Assembly: GCF_004364975.1 (NCBI RefSeq)
Contig: NZ_SOBW01000007.1
Location: forward strand, 1,116,001 to 1,180,000
Direction: 5' to 3'
Length of the DNA stretch: 64,000 bases
From: Gelidibacter sediminis
GTDB lineage: Bacteria > Bacteroidota > Bacteroidia > Flavobacteriales > Flavobacteriaceae
Made by a program: the position numbers and the translations under genes. This document shows positions 25,221-34,061 of this stretch, piece after piece. The notes below the pieces were generated by a model that made no database searches, was not told the origin of the DNA, and worked only from the letters and a program-made list of their open reading frames with translations. How positions within the stretch are numbered: position 1 is the stretch's first letter; each line of letters opens with the position of its first letter.

Positions 25221-26285
25221 ATGCAACTGTACAATAACTTAAGCGCTAAAGAAAGAGCAGAACTTATTGCGCAAGCGGGCAAAGACCGTTTGACAATCTC
25301 TTTCTACGCCTACGCCAAAATTGGCAATCCAGAAATTTTCAGAAACCATATGTTCTTAGCTTGGAATGAGCTCGATGTCCTTGGCAGGATTTACGTAGCC
25401 CATGAAGGAATTAACGCGCAATTATCAGTCCCCGCCGATCATTTTAAAGCTTTTAAGATGCATTTGGACAGCATTAGTTTTCTAGAAAATGTGCGACTCA
25501 ATATTGCTGTTGAGCACGATAATTTTGCGTTTTTAAAACTCAAGGTTAAAGTGCGGGATAAAATTGTGGCAGATGGATTAAATGACGACACATTTGATGT
25601 GAGAAACATCGGTATTCACGTAGATGCAGAAAAATTCAATGCGTTGATTGAAGACGAAAACACGGTATTGGTGGACATGAGAAACCATTACGAAAGTGAA
25701 ATAGGGCATTTTAAAAATGCAGTTACTCCAGATGTGGATACGTTTAGAGAGTCTTTAGATATTATTGAAGCAGATTTAAAAGACCACAAAGAAGATAAAA
25801 ACTTGGTGATGTATTGCACGGGCGGAATTCGTTGCGAAAAAGCAAGTGCCTACTACAAACATAAGGGCTTTATAAATGTGTTTCAATTAGATGGTGGTAT
25901 CATCAATTATGTGAGACAAATAAATGAAAAAGGATTAGAGAATAAGTTTATTGGTAAGAATTTTGTGTTTGATCAACGTCGTTCAGAGCGTATTTCAGAC
26001 GATGTCATAGCGCATTGCCACCAATGTGGCAATCCAGCCGATTTACATACCAATTGTGCTAATGAAGCGTGCCATTTACTCTTTATCCAATGTGAAGATT
26101 GTAAAGAAAAAATGGAAAATTGCTGTTCAAGCACCTGCATGGAAATCAACCGACTGCCTTATGAAGCACAAAAAGAGCTTAGAAAAGGCCAAGGCAATAG
26201 TAATGATATTTTTAAAAAAGGACGCGCGGACCATCTTCCCTATAAAAAAGATCTCCGTAATATTTTTGAGACGCTCAAAAAGTAA
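25221..26285 (+). CDS. trhO: tRNA uridine(34) hydroxylase TrhO (rhodanese-related)
   Basis: The 354-aa protein matches the TrhO/YceA family, which forms 5-hydroxyuridine at tRNA wobble position 34 using O2. The N-terminal acylphosphatase-like domain covers about 1-115 (ISFYAYAKIGNPE, VAHEGINAQLSVP). The rhodanese domain covers about 120-230 with the conserved MYCTGGIRC loop (Cys199 and Cys205). The C-terminal extension (about 255-354) has Cys/His clusters (HCHQCGNPADLHTNC, CEDCKEKMENCCSSTC) that look zinc-binding. The catalytic loop is intact. Its promoter abuts the 7-bp tandem array. Confidence 0.95.
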   Translation: MQLYNNLSAKERAELIAQAGKDRLTISFYAYAKIGNPEIFRNHMFLAWNELDVLGRIYVAHEGINAQLSVPADHFKAFKMHLDSISFLENVRLNIAVEHDNFAFLKLKVKVRDKIVADGLNDDTFDVRNIGIHVDAEKFNALIEDENTVLVDMRNHYESEIGHFKNAVTPDVDTFRESLDIIEADLKDHKEDKNLVMYCTGGIRCEKASAYYKHKGFINVFQLDGGIINYVRQINEKGLENKFIGKNFVFDQRRSERISDDVIAHCHQCGNPADLHTNCANEACHLLFIQCEDCKEKMENCCSSTCMEINRLPYEAQKELRKGQGNSNDIFKKGRADHLPYKKDLRNIFETLKK

Positions 26286-26645
26286 GCTATTAGGCTTTCC
26301 TAAGATGAAGTCTTTTTCAATTTGAATGATTTTGCAAATTGATTAAGAAAGACGAATTTATAGACTTTTTACTAGGACCTTGTAAAAATATCCAATAGCT
26401 GTAATAAAGGGAGTTAAGAGATAAATAAAATTTTAAAGCGCGCATAATCAAGTAATTATATGGTTTCTGTATGATGTAGCCAGTTACATGAAATTGAATT
26501 ATATATCTGAAATAAATAATCTTATCTTTACGTTTTAAAAATTATATGGCATTACCGTTATCCATGCATTGGAACCATATGGGGTGTAAGGTCATAATTT
26601 ATTAATCCTCATTCGTTACCAGACGAATTATATATATAACATAAC
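26286..26645. other. Intergenic region trhO to the PSP1 gene, nothing convincing
   Basis: 360 bp, A/T-rich. I see no ORF with coding character, no terminator with a T run and no repeat shared with the rest of the window. TATCTTTA near 26523 is one base off a -7 box and could serve the PSP1 gene. Confidence 0.5.
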
Positions 26646-27944
26646 ATGAGTTGTAACAGTTGCTCAACCGGGAAGGATGGACAACCAAAAGGATGCAAAA
26701 ACAATGGTACTTGTGGCACAGATAGCTGCAATAAATTAACTGTTTTTGATTGGTTGGCCAATATGTCTCTTCCGCAAGGTGAAGAGCCCTTTATAGGCGT
26801 TGAAGTACGTTTTAAAAATGGACGTAAAGAATATTATAGAAATACAGAAAATTTAACCTTAAGCATTGGTGATATTGTGGCTACTCAGGCACAATCCGGC
26901 CATGATATTGGTATGGTTACTCTTACTGGAGAATTGGTAAGAATTCAAATGAAACGTAAACACGTTAAGATAGACGATGAAGAAAACGTTCTAAAAATAT
27001 ATCGTAAAGCGTCTCAGCGCGATATTGATATTTGGTCTGAGGCTCGAGATAAAGAAGAGCCAATGAAGGTGAAGGCGCGTCAATTTGCAATTGATCTTAA
27101 TTTGCAAATGAAAATCTCTGATATTGAATATCAAGGCGATGCCAGTAAGGCGACGTTTTATTATACCGCCGAAGAGCGTGTTGACTTTAGGGAATTGATA
27201 AAAGTATTTGCCAAAGAATTCCGAACCCGCATTGAAATGAAACAAGTTGGCTTCCGTCAGGAAGCGGCACGACTTGGGGGCATAGGGTCTTGCGGTCGTG
27301 AATTGTGTTGCTCCACGTGGTTGACGGACTTTAGATCAGTGAGTACTTCAGCAGCAAGATACCAACAACTATCATTAAATCCGTTAAAACTTGCAGGTCA
27401 GTGTGGTAAGCTTAAATGTTGTCTGAATTATGAGTTGGACTCCTATTTGGATGCGCTAAAAAGTTTCCCCAAAACAGAAATCAAACTCTACACTGAAAAA
27501 GGAACGGCTGTATGCCAAAAAACTGATATTTTTAGAGGTTTTATGTGGTACGCATATGAGGGAGAGTGGATGAATTGGCATAAACTGACCACTGAGCAAG
27601 CCAATGAAATTATAGCCTTAAATAAGAAAAAGCAAAAGGTGACAAGTCTTGAAGAATATGCTTCAGAGCTTATTGAAGATGTTAAGGCTGATTTTGAAAA
27701 TGTTGTGGGCCAGGATAGTTTAACGCGTTTTGATGGTCCTAAACGTAAAACAAAACGCAAGCCAAATAAAAGTAAATCTAAAAGACCAAGACAATCAAAA
27801 CCTAATACTGATCAAAACAAACCTCAAGAGAGCACTCGAGAGAAGGGGTCACAGAAACCGGGGCAGAAATCAGTACAAAAATCATCACAGAAAAAGCGCA
27901 GAAAGCCAAACCCAAAAAAATCCAATCCAAACGATGCCAAATAA
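26646..27944 (+). CDS. PSP1 / RicT-like domain protein
   Basis: The 432-aa protein starts with a Cys-rich segment (MSCNSCSTGKDGQPKGCKNN; further Cys in GTCGTDSC) that may bind metal. The PSP1 domain covers about 55-285 with the family's paired cysteine motifs (GGIGSCGRELCCSTWL and AGQCGKLKCCLNYE). The C-terminal about 80 residues are a Lys/Arg/Ser/Gln-rich disordered tail. RicT in Bacillus works in an Fe-S complex affecting RNase Y; the role in Bacteroidota is not established. Its stop overlaps the gldH start by 11 bp, and this pairing with gldH is common in flavobacteria. Confidence 0.88.
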   Translation: MSCNSCSTGKDGQPKGCKNNGTCGTDSCNKLTVFDWLANMSLPQGEEPFIGVEVRFKNGRKEYYRNTENLTLSIGDIVATQAQSGHDIGMVTLTGELVRIQMKRKHVKIDDEENVLKIYRKASQRDIDIWSEARDKEEPMKVKARQFAIDLNLQMKISDIEYQGDASKATFYYTAEERVDFRELIKVFAKEFRTRIEMKQVGFRQEAARLGGIGSCGRELCCSTWLTDFRSVSTSAARYQQLSLNPLKLAGQCGKLKCCLNYELDSYLDALKSFPKTEIKLYTEKGTAVCQKTDIFRGFMWYAYEGEWMNWHKLTTEQANEIIALNKKKQKVTSLEEYASELIEDVKADFENVVGQDSLTRFDGPKRKTKRKPNKSKSKRPRQSKPNTDQNKPQESTREKGSQKPGQKSVQKSSQKKRRKPNPKKSNPNDAK

Positions 27945-28422
27945 ATTTTCTTGGATAGTATTATCACTTGTGCTTTTGGGGTTTAGTTGTGATTCCAATC
28001 AAATTTTTGACGAGTACAAATCTGTGCCCAATCAGTGGCACAAGGATTCTTTGATTTCCTTTACGGTGACCCCTCCAGATTCTACAAAACTGTATAATTT
28101 ATTCATTAACATTCGGAATACGAATGCGTACAAGTTCAGCAATTTGTTTCTGATTACAGAAATTGATTTTCCTAACGGTAAAATAGTTAAAGATACTTTA
28201 GAGTATCAAATGGCTAGACCTGATGGTCGTTTGTTGGGTGAAGGTTTTACAGATGTAAAGGAAAATAAATTGTGGTATAAAGAGGGTGTAAAGTTTGATG
28301 AAGTTGGACCATACACGATAACAATTCAACACGTCATGCGTAATAATGGAGAGGTTGAAGGCGTTGATAACTTAGAAGGAATTACAGATGTAGGTTTTAG
28401 AATAGAACCTGCAACCAATTAA
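27934..28422 (+). CDS. gldH: Gliding motility lipoprotein GldH
   Basis: The 162-aa lipoprotein is taken from the ATG at 27934 (MPNKFSWIVLSLVLLGFSCD), with lipobox GFSC (Cys at residue 19). The frame is open about 200 bp further upstream, but that part merely shadows the PSP1 gene's basic tail. The sequence around DSNQIFDEYKSVPNQWHKDS and PDGRLLGEGFTDVKENKLWY is characteristic of GldH, which is required for gliding in F. johnsoniae and stabilises other Gld proteins. It overlaps the PSP1 gene by 11 bp and is followed after 7 bp by the PBP1A gene. Confidence 0.92.
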   Translation: MPNKFSWIVLSLVLLGFSCDSNQIFDEYKSVPNQWHKDSLISFTVTPPDSTKLYNLFINIRNTNAYKFSNLFLITEIDFPNGKIVKDTLEYQMARPDGRLLGEGFTDVKENKLWYKEGVKFDEVGPYTITIQHVMRNNGEVEGVDNLEGITDVGFRIEPATN

Positions 28423-28429
28423 TTGAATT

Positions 28430-30748
28430 ATGGCAAAAAAGAAAGTAGAAACCCAAAACTTTTCCGTATACGTCAAGTGGTTTTGGTTAACCATATTAGG
28501 AGGGTTATTAATTGTTGTCCTATTGTTTTTATTAGCGTCATGGGGTGTGTTTGGAGAGATGCCAGATCATACGCGTTTGGAAAACCCAACAACCAATTTA
28601 GCCACTGAAATTATTTCTTCGGATGGCGAATTACTCGCAAAAATTTATCATAATGACAACCGTACGCCCGTTGATTTTACCGAGCTTCCAGACCATTTGG
28701 TAGAAGCATTGATTGCCACTGAAGATGCACGTTATAAAGACCATTCTGGAATAGATGCGCGAGGCACATTAAGAGCTATATTTACTTTAGGCAAAGGTGG
28801 TGGAGCCAGTACTATTTCACAACAATTGGCAAAACAATTGTTTCACGGAGAAGGCGCAAAGGATATTTTGGGTAGAATTACCCAAAAAGCTAAAGAATGG
28901 ATTATTGCTATCCGTTTAGAGCGCCAGTATACCAAAGAGGAAATAATTGCCATGTATTTCAATATTTATGATTTTGGAAACAATGCCGACGGTATTCGTA
29001 GTGCGGCCCGAATTTATTTTGGTAAGGAACCAATGAATTTGGACGTGAAAGAATCAGCTATGTTGGTGGGAATGTTTAAAAATTCATCACTATATAATCC
29101 AAGACCAGCTTGGAATCCTGTAGGGACCAAAAACCGAAGGAATGTGGTGTTGCATCAAATGGAGAAGTATGGCTATATTTCTGAAACCGTAAAAGATTCG
29201 CTAAGCAAATTAGATTTAGGCTTGCGTTATTCGCCAGAATCGCACCGCGAAGGATTGGCAACCTATTTTAGAGCTTATCTTACAGATTTCCTAAAGGACT
29301 GGATCAAAAATAATCCCAAAACTGATGGTACCGGATTATATAACCTGTACGATGATGGTTTAAAGATTTATACAACAATTGATTCGCGCATGCAGCAATA
29401 CGCAGAAGAAGCTACTTCTGAACATATGGCTCGTTTGCAGAAGGAGTTTTTTAAACAGAATACACCTGAACGTAATAAAACCGCACCATTTTTAGATCTA
29501 AAACCTGAAGAAATATCCACCTTGCTTAATAGAAGCATGCGTCAGTCAGAACGCTGGAGAAAAATGAAAGCTAATGGTAAGAGTGATAAAGAAATTATTG
29601 CTTCCTTTGATAAACCCGCAAAAATGACCGTGTTTTCATGGAATGGTGAAATTGATACCATTATGAAACCTGCAGATTCTATGCGGTATTACAAGTCATT
29701 TTTACATGCGGGCATGATGTCTATGGATCCCCAAACGGGGCATGTCAAAGCTTGGGTTGGCGGTATTAATTACAGACATTTTCAGTATGATCACGTCATG
29801 CAAGGCAAACGCCAAGTAGGCTCTACGTTTAAACCGTTTGTGTACGCCACGGCTATAGACCAACTGCATTTATCACCATGTGATACATTTCCTAACACAA
29901 AAATAACGATTGAGGCAGGAAAATTTGGAAACCCATTGCCATGGAGCCCTAACAATTCTGACGGTAAATATGGTGGTTTTAGAACCCTAAAAAGTGCTTT
30001 GGCTAATTCTATCAATACTATTACTGCCCGATTGATGGACCAAGTAGGTCCACAACCTGTTATTGATATGGCTAAAAATTTGGGAATTGAATCTGAGATG
30101 CCGGCTGTACCTGCAATTGCCTTGGGAACACCTGATTTGAGCGTTTATGAAATGGTGGCGGCTTATGCAACTTTTGCCAACAAAGGCGTGTATAACAAAC
30201 CTGTAATGGTGATGCGCATTGAGGATAAAAACGGAACTGTTCTATATCAATTTACACCAGAATCTAAAGATGTTTTGAGTGAAGAAGTGGCCTATGTTAC
30301 CACTAACCTGTTGGAGGGTGTTACTGAAGGAGGATCAGGTACACGATTAAGAACAGTAGGTGCCGAAAAGTGGAATCCTGTCTATAAAGAAATCATTACG
30401 GGTTATCCCTATGCATTTACAAATCCAATTGCCGGGAAAACTGGAACTACACAAAACCAAAGTGATGGTTGGTTTATGGGCATGGTCCCAAATTTAGTAA
30501 CCGGTGTGTGGGTTGGGGGCGAAGAACGCGCTACCCATTTTAGAAGTATTAATTATGGTCAGGGAGCTTCGATGGCCTTACCAATTTGGGGCTTATATAT
30601 GAAAAAATGTTATGCTGATAAGGATCTCGATGTCTCTACAGGGGAGTTTGAACGTCCTGCCAATCTTTCAATTAATGTGAATTGCAGTCAGCATAATAGA
30701 TCTGATTCCTCCGATTCTGATGGATTTGATGATAGTTTAGATTTTTAA
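28430..30748 (+). CDS. Penicillin-binding protein 1A (transglycosylase/transpeptidase)
   Basis: The 772-aa bifunctional murein synthase has a short cytoplasmic tail, one membrane anchor (about 17-40), the GT51 glycosyltransferase domain (about 60-235) with IATEDARYKDHSGID and ASTISQQLAKQLF, then a transpeptidase domain. The active-site SxxK is GSTFKPF (about residue 464), SxN is NSINT (about 525) and KTG is AGKTGTTQ (about 670). The C-terminus is short and acidic (SDSSDSDGFDDSLDF). It polymerises and cross-links peptidoglycan in the periplasm. It is 7 bp downstream of gldH and ends with a terminator. Confidence 0.95.
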   Translation: MAKKKVETQNFSVYVKWFWLTILGGLLIVVLLFLLASWGVFGEMPDHTRLENPTTNLATEIISSDGELLAKIYHNDNRTPVDFTELPDHLVEALIATEDARYKDHSGIDARGTLRAIFTLGKGGGASTISQQLAKQLFHGEGAKDILGRITQKAKEWIIAIRLERQYTKEEIIAMYFNIYDFGNNADGIRSAARIYFGKEPMNLDVKESAMLVGMFKNSSLYNPRPAWNPVGTKNRRNVVLHQMEKYGYISETVKDSLSKLDLGLRYSPESHREGLATYFRAYLTDFLKDWIKNNPKTDGTGLYNLYDDGLKIYTTIDSRMQQYAEEATSEHMARLQKEFFKQNTPERNKTAPFLDLKPEEISTLLNRSMRQSERWRKMKANGKSDKEIIASFDKPAKMTVFSWNGEIDTIMKPADSMRYYKSFLHAGMMSMDPQTGHVKAWVGGINYRHFQYDHVMQGKRQVGSTFKPFVYATAIDQLHLSPCDTFPNTKITIEAGKFGNPLPWSPNNSDGKYGGFRTLKSALANSINTITARLMDQVGPQPVIDMAKNLGIESEMPAVPAIALGTPDLSVYEMVAAYATFANKGVYNKPVMVMRIEDKNGTVLYQFTPESKDVLSEEVAYVTTNLLEGVTEGGSGTRLRTVGAEKWNPVYKEIITGYPYAFTNPIAGKTGTTQNQSDGWFMGMVPNLVTGVWVGGEERATHFRSINYGQGASMALPIWGLYMKKCYADKDLDVSTGEFERPANLSINVNCSQHNRSDSSDSDGFDDSLDF

Positions 30749-30773
30749 ATTTTTAGCAGGCCCACGTGGTATT

Positions 30774-30817
30774 AATCCCATTTAGAATGACATGTTGTTT
30801 TAAATGGGATTTTTTTG
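30774..30817 (+). terminator. Terminator after the PBP1A gene
   Basis: AATCCCATTTA (30774-30784) pairs perfectly with TAAATGGGATT (30801-30811), followed by T6. Confidence 0.82.
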
Positions 30818-30871
30818 TGAATGCTATTTAAAAATTAGAATAGTCACACCCGTTACCCCATCAAATCATTT

Positions 30872-30900
30872 TTGAATGGCTATTTTATTTCGTAATTTTC
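30872..30900 (+). promoter_or_regulatory. Probable promoter of scoA
   Basis: TTG at 30872-30874, 18-nt spacer, TAATTTTC at 30893-30900 (7 of 8 to TAnnTTTG), 22 nt before the ATG at 30923. Confidence 0.5.
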
Positions 30901-30922
30901 AAACTCCTAAAAAATAATACTC

Positions 30923-31621
30923 ATGATTAATAAAAAAGTAGCCAACGTTACCGAAGCCATGAAAGGTGTAGAGGACGGCATGACCCTAATGTTAGGAGGG
31001 TTCGGACTGTGTGGTATTCCTGAAAACGCGATTAACAATTTGGTTAAGCTAAACGTAAAAGGGTTGACTTGTATTTCCAATAATGCTGGGGTGGATGATT
31101 TTGGTTTAGGCCTACTATTGCACAAACGTCAGATAAAAAAAATGATTTCTTCCTATGTTGGAGAGAACGATGAGTTTGAACGACAAATGCTCAGTGGCGA
31201 ATTGGATGTAGAACTTGTGCCACAAGGGACGCTGGTGGAACGTTGTAAAGCGGCACAGTCAGGGTTTCCAGCTTTTTTCACACCTGCCGGGTACGGTACT
31301 GAAGTTGCTGAAGGCAAAGAAGTACGCGAATTTAATGGTAAGATGTATGTTTTAGAAGAAGCTTTTAAAGCTGATTTTGCATTTGTGAAAGCCTGGAAAG
31401 GCGATGCTGCTGGCAATTTGATCTTTAAAGGAACTGCCAGAAATTTTAATCCAGCCATGTGTGGTGCTGCTAAAATTACGGTGGCTGAGGTTGAGGAGCT
31501 CGTGCCCGTAGGAAGTTTAGATCCTAATCAGATACATATTCCAGGAATATTTGTACAGCGTATTTTTGAAGGTAAGGATTATGAAAAACGAATTGAACAA
31601 CGGACGGTAATCAGTAAATAA
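30923..31621 (+). CDS. scoA: 3-oxoacid CoA-transferase, subunit A
   Basis: The 232-aa family I CoA-transferase alpha subunit moves CoA between succinyl-CoA and acetoacetate or a similar 3-oxoacid. The family glycine loop [15 protein letters not shown] is near residues 22-36, followed by [14 protein letters not shown] and [20 protein letters not shown]. The length is typical of the A subunit. The partner B subunit is at 32039, separated by a four-helix-bundle gene instead of the usual few bases. The A/B pair works as a heterodimer or tetramer in ketone-body or amino-acid breakdown. Confidence 0.93.
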   Translation: MINKKVANVTEAMKGVEDGMTLMLGGFGLCGIPENAINNLVKLNVKGLTCISNNAGVDDFGLGLLLHKRQIKKMISSYVGENDEFERQMLSGELDVELVPQGTLVERCKAAQSGFPAFFTPAGYGTEVAEGKEVREFNGKMYVLEEAFKADFAFVKAWKGDAAGNLIFKGTARNFNPAMCGAAKITVAEVEELVPVGSLDPNQIHIPGIFVQRIFEGKDYEKRIEQRTVISK

Positions 31622-31628
31622 TTTTTCA

Positions 31629-32031
31629 ATTTGAAAATTTGAAAATGAGAGATGACAAGAAAATTTAATTGTAAGAATGACTTTTGAATTTTCATTGAAA
31701 ATTATTGCGTTATCCGAAGAATTAAGAGCAATCCATAAGTATGAAATGGCTTCACAAATTTTCAGAAGTGGAACATCAATTGGTGCAAATATTATGGAAG
31801 CTCAAAACGCTGAAAGTAAAGCCGATTTTATCTATAAATTCAAACGCTCAGCAAAGGAATCAGATGAGTTCCATTATTGGCTGAAATTGTGCGAAGCCTC
31901 AGATTTACATCCAAATCCGAGTAAAGAGGTTCATTCAGAATTAAGATCAATTAGTTTAATCATATCTAAAATCATTTCATCTAGTAAGAAAGGTTAACTA
32001 TCAAATTTTCAAATCATAAAATTTTCAAATC
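31629..32031. repeat. Inverted repeat flanking the four-helix-bundle gene
   Basis: ATTTGAAAATTTGA at 31629-31642 and its exact reverse complement TCAAATTTTCAAAT at 32001-32014, with a second partial copy (AAATTTTCAAATCA) at 32018-32031. The pair brackets the ORF at 31677-31997 inside the scoA-scoB gap. A/T-rich sequence weakens the significance. Confidence 0.6.
31677..31997 (+). CDS. Four-helix-bundle protein (23S rRNA intervening-sequence family)
   Basis: The 106-aa all-helical protein has the family hallmarks LKIIALSEELR, the central ASQIFRSGTSIGANIMEAQN (about residues 27-46) and FIYKFKRSAKESDEFHYWLK (about 52-71). The family was first found in intervening sequences of 23S rRNA genes, and relatives act as accessory proteins (Avd) in diversity-generating retroelements; no reverse transcriptase is present here. 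It interrupts the scoA-scoB pair in the same orientation and has inverted-repeat flanks, so it looks like an inserted passenger. Molecular function unknown. Confidence 0.88.
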   Translation: MTFEFSLKIIALSEELRAIHKYEMASQIFRSGTSIGANIMEAQNAESKADFIYKFKRSAKESDEFHYWLKLCEASDLHPNPSKEVHSELRSISLIISKIISSSKKG

Positions 32032-32038
32032 ATTTAAT

Positions 32039-32692
32039 ATGTTAGATAAAACAGGAATCGCAAAACGTATTGCAAAGGAAGTCAAGGATGGTTATTATGT
32101 CAATCTGGGGATCGGTATTCCAACGCTCGTTGCCAATTATGTGCGCGACGATATAGAGGTGGAATTTCAAAGTGAGAATGGCGTATTGGGCATGGGCCCT
32201 TTTCCTTTTGAGGGCGAAGAGGATGCAGATTTGATTAACGCGGGTAAGCAAACCATTACTACCTTGCCAGGAGCTAGTTTTTTCGACTCCTCCATGAGTT
32301 TCTCTATGATTAGGGGGCAACATGTTGACCTTACCATTTTAGGCGCGATGGAAGTCTCCGAAGAAGGCGATATTGCCAATTGGAAAATTCCTGGAAAAAT
32401 GGTAAAAGGCATGGGAGGCGCCATGGATTTGGTTGCTAGCGCAGAGAATATTATCGTTGCTATGATGCATACCAATAAAGCAGGAGAATCGAAATTGTTG
32501 AAAAAATGCAGTTTACCACTCACTGGTGTTGCCTGTGTAAAGAAGATTGTGACCAATCTGGCCGTTATAGAAGTAACCTCAGATGGTTTCAAATTGTTGG
32601 AACGTGCTCCAGGAATTTCAGTGGAAGACATTAGAAAAGCTACAGAAGGCACATTGATTGTGGAAGGGGATATACCAGAAATGGAATTGTAG
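32039..32692 (+). CDS. scoB: 3-oxoacid CoA-transferase, subunit B
   Basis: The 217-aa beta subunit has the catalytic glutamate in the conserved SENG motif (Glu46 in FQSENGVLGMG), the residue that forms the glutamyl-CoA thioester, and the family opening GYYVNLGIGIPTLVANY at about 18-34. Also typical are GASFFDSSMSFSMIRGQHVD and KGMGGAMDLV. With scoA it makes the complete enzyme. It is the last gene of the unit, followed by a very strong terminator. The A/T-rich 41 bp before its start carry the right-hand inverted repeat of the inserted four-helix-bundle gene. Confidence 0.94.
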   Translation: MLDKTGIAKRIAKEVKDGYYVNLGIGIPTLVANYVRDDIEVEFQSENGVLGMGPFPFEGEEDADLINAGKQTITTLPGASFFDSSMSFSMIRGQHVDLTILGAMEVSEEGDIANWKIPGKMVKGMGGAMDLVASAENIIVAMMHTNKAGESKLLKKCSLPLTGVACVKKIVTNLAVIEVTSDGFKLLERAPGISVEDIRKATEGTLIVEGDIPEMEL

Positions 32693-32714
32693 CATAAGAA
32701 CAATTTATATTCTG

Positions 32715-32769
32715 AGCCATACCTAAATACAGATCTAAAATACCTGTATTTAGGTATGGCTTTTTTTTG
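32715..32769. terminator. Strong terminator after scoB
   Basis: AGCCATACCTAAATACAG (32715-32732) pairs perfectly over 18 bp with the segment at 32744-32761, followed by a run of eight T. Confidence 0.9.
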
Positions 32770-32905
32770 TAAATGGGCATCCCGTAAGTGTAAATCATAT
32801 TTTAATTTTTGTAAGAAATATCTACAAAATCGATAGTAAATGTTAAAATATTATGTATTTCAACGAAATATTGAGTATTTAAACTGATTTATTAAAAAGA
32901 GCGTT

Positions 32906-33147
32906 TATATTTACAAAACCAAATCTAATCAACCTAACAGCCCAAATCTAATAACCTAACAACCCAAATTTACCATAGCTTAATTTATGCTTAGCCCCAA
33001 ATCTACCATAATTTTTAACTTATGAATACCGCTCCAAATCTACCTGAACCTACCTACTCTCAAAGTAAACTATTTGAGGCCTTCCATGGCACTGTTAGAC
33101 TTTTGAAAGGTATTATAATACTCACAAAAAAAATATTCATGCTCTAA
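32906..33147 (+). other. Small ORF with repeated leader, candidate peptide or small RNA locus
   Basis: A 41-codon ORF starts at ATG 33022 (MNTAPNLPEPTYSQSKLFEA) and ends at 33147. Its second half is basic and hydrophobic (LLKGIIILTKKIFML), like a membrane-active or signal peptide. Upstream, TATATTTA at 32906 resembles a -7 box. The leader contains two imperfect copies of AAATCTAATCAACCTAACA (32921 and 32944) and further CCAAATCTA words up to the ORF. The ORF's stop codon lies inside the stem of the terminator at 33138-33176. It could equally be a noncoding RNA. No other feature is seen between 32770 and 33344. Confidence 0.35.
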
Positions 33148-33182
33148 TCTAAGCCCCAGATTAAGCATGATTTTTTTTTTTG
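33138..33182 (+). terminator. Terminator of the small transcript
   Basis: CATGCT-c-TAATCT (33138-33150) pairs with AGATTAAGCATG (33158-33169), 12 bp with one bulge, loop AAGCCCC, followed by A and a run of about 12 T. A strong rho-independent signal with no long gene upstream. Confidence 0.8.
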
Positions 33183-33344
33183 TGGATTATATACAGTGTA
33201 GCGTCTTATTAGTTAACTTAATCTCTATTGCTTCACCCACATTCGGCATGGTATAGCATCATCTTGAAACCTAATGAATAAGGGTAGTGCGCGTCAATTA
33301 CGGTTATGATCATCCTATCTTATATTTAAAAATTATAAGGAGAT

Positions 33345-34055
33345 TTAAATGTGTTTGATTTCACTGTCTTCCAGAATGGAATCCCCTCTAAGTCTCAAAA
33401 AAATCTGCGCCACAGCTATCGTATCTTTTTCGCAGTACACCACGATACGATTAATGTCCTTATCTTTATAATACACGCGTCCAACTTCGCTACCGTCAAT
33501 ATCATCTTTTGGAGACGGAATACCTAACACGTTGGTCAGCAATTTTAAGGAGGTGTAATTTTTATAATCACCAAACTTCCATAAGTCTAAGGTGTCCAAA
33601 TGCGGAACTTCCCACGGTTTCTTTCCAAACAAATTCAATTTATTGGGCAATTCCATGGCATGGATTATCATACGTCTTGCAATATAAGGGAAATCAAATT
33701 CTTTTCCATTATGGGCACATAACAAGTGTTTCGGTTGATTGAAATGGGATAAGATTAAACTTTTAAAATCCTGTAGTAGGGTAAATTCATCGCCATAAAA
33801 TGACGTGACACGAAACGTCCTAACATCGCCCTGAAATTTAAAATAGCCCACTGATATACATACAATTTTACCAAACTCTGCCCAAATTCCAGCACGTTCG
33901 TAGAACTCTTCAGCTGAAATATCAGCCCTTTGGTATTTCGATTTCAGCTCCCACAATTCTTGTTTTGTTGGGTCCAATTCTGAGAAATGATGCGTTTCCG
34001 GAACCGTCTCGATGTCCAGAAATAAGATGTCTTCAAGATTGAGTTTGTTGATCAT
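33345..34055 (-). CDS. Predicted 3'-5' exonuclease (DEDDy, RNase H-like)
   Basis: The 236-aa protein has the DEDD exonuclease motifs: Exo I FLDIETVPE (about residues 12-20), Exo II AHNGKEFDFPYIARR (about 114-128) and Exo III with tyrosine VVYCEKDTIAVAQ (about 207-219). This places it in the DEDDy group near the PolB-like predicted 3'-5' exonucleases common in Bacteroidota. It would remove nucleotides from DNA or RNA 3' ends with two metal ions; the substrate is unknown. It is 6 bp downstream of the serine hydrolase gene on the same strand, a likely two-gene operon. Confidence 0.85.
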   Translation of the reverse strand: MINKLNLEDILFLDIETVPETHHFSELDPTKQELWELKSKYQRADISAEEFYERAGIWAEFGKIVCISVGYFKFQGDVRTFRVTSFYGDEFTLLQDFKSLILSHFNQPKHLLCAHNGKEFDFPYIARRMIIHAMELPNKLNLFGKKPWEVPHLDTLDLWKFGDYKNYTSLKLLTNVLGIPSPKDDIDGSEVGRVYYKDKDINRIVVYCEKDTIAVAQIFLRLRGDSILEDSEIKHI

Positions 34056-34061
34056 ATGCTA

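Noticed and set aside
27730-27933. Longer N-terminus for GldH
   Set aside because: The extra 68 residues shadow the basic tail of the PSP1 gene in another frame, and the signal peptide with lipobox begins at 27934.
31677-31997. Part of a diversity-generating retroelement (Avd-like protein)
   Set aside because: No reverse transcriptase and no template/variable repeat pair are found nearby.
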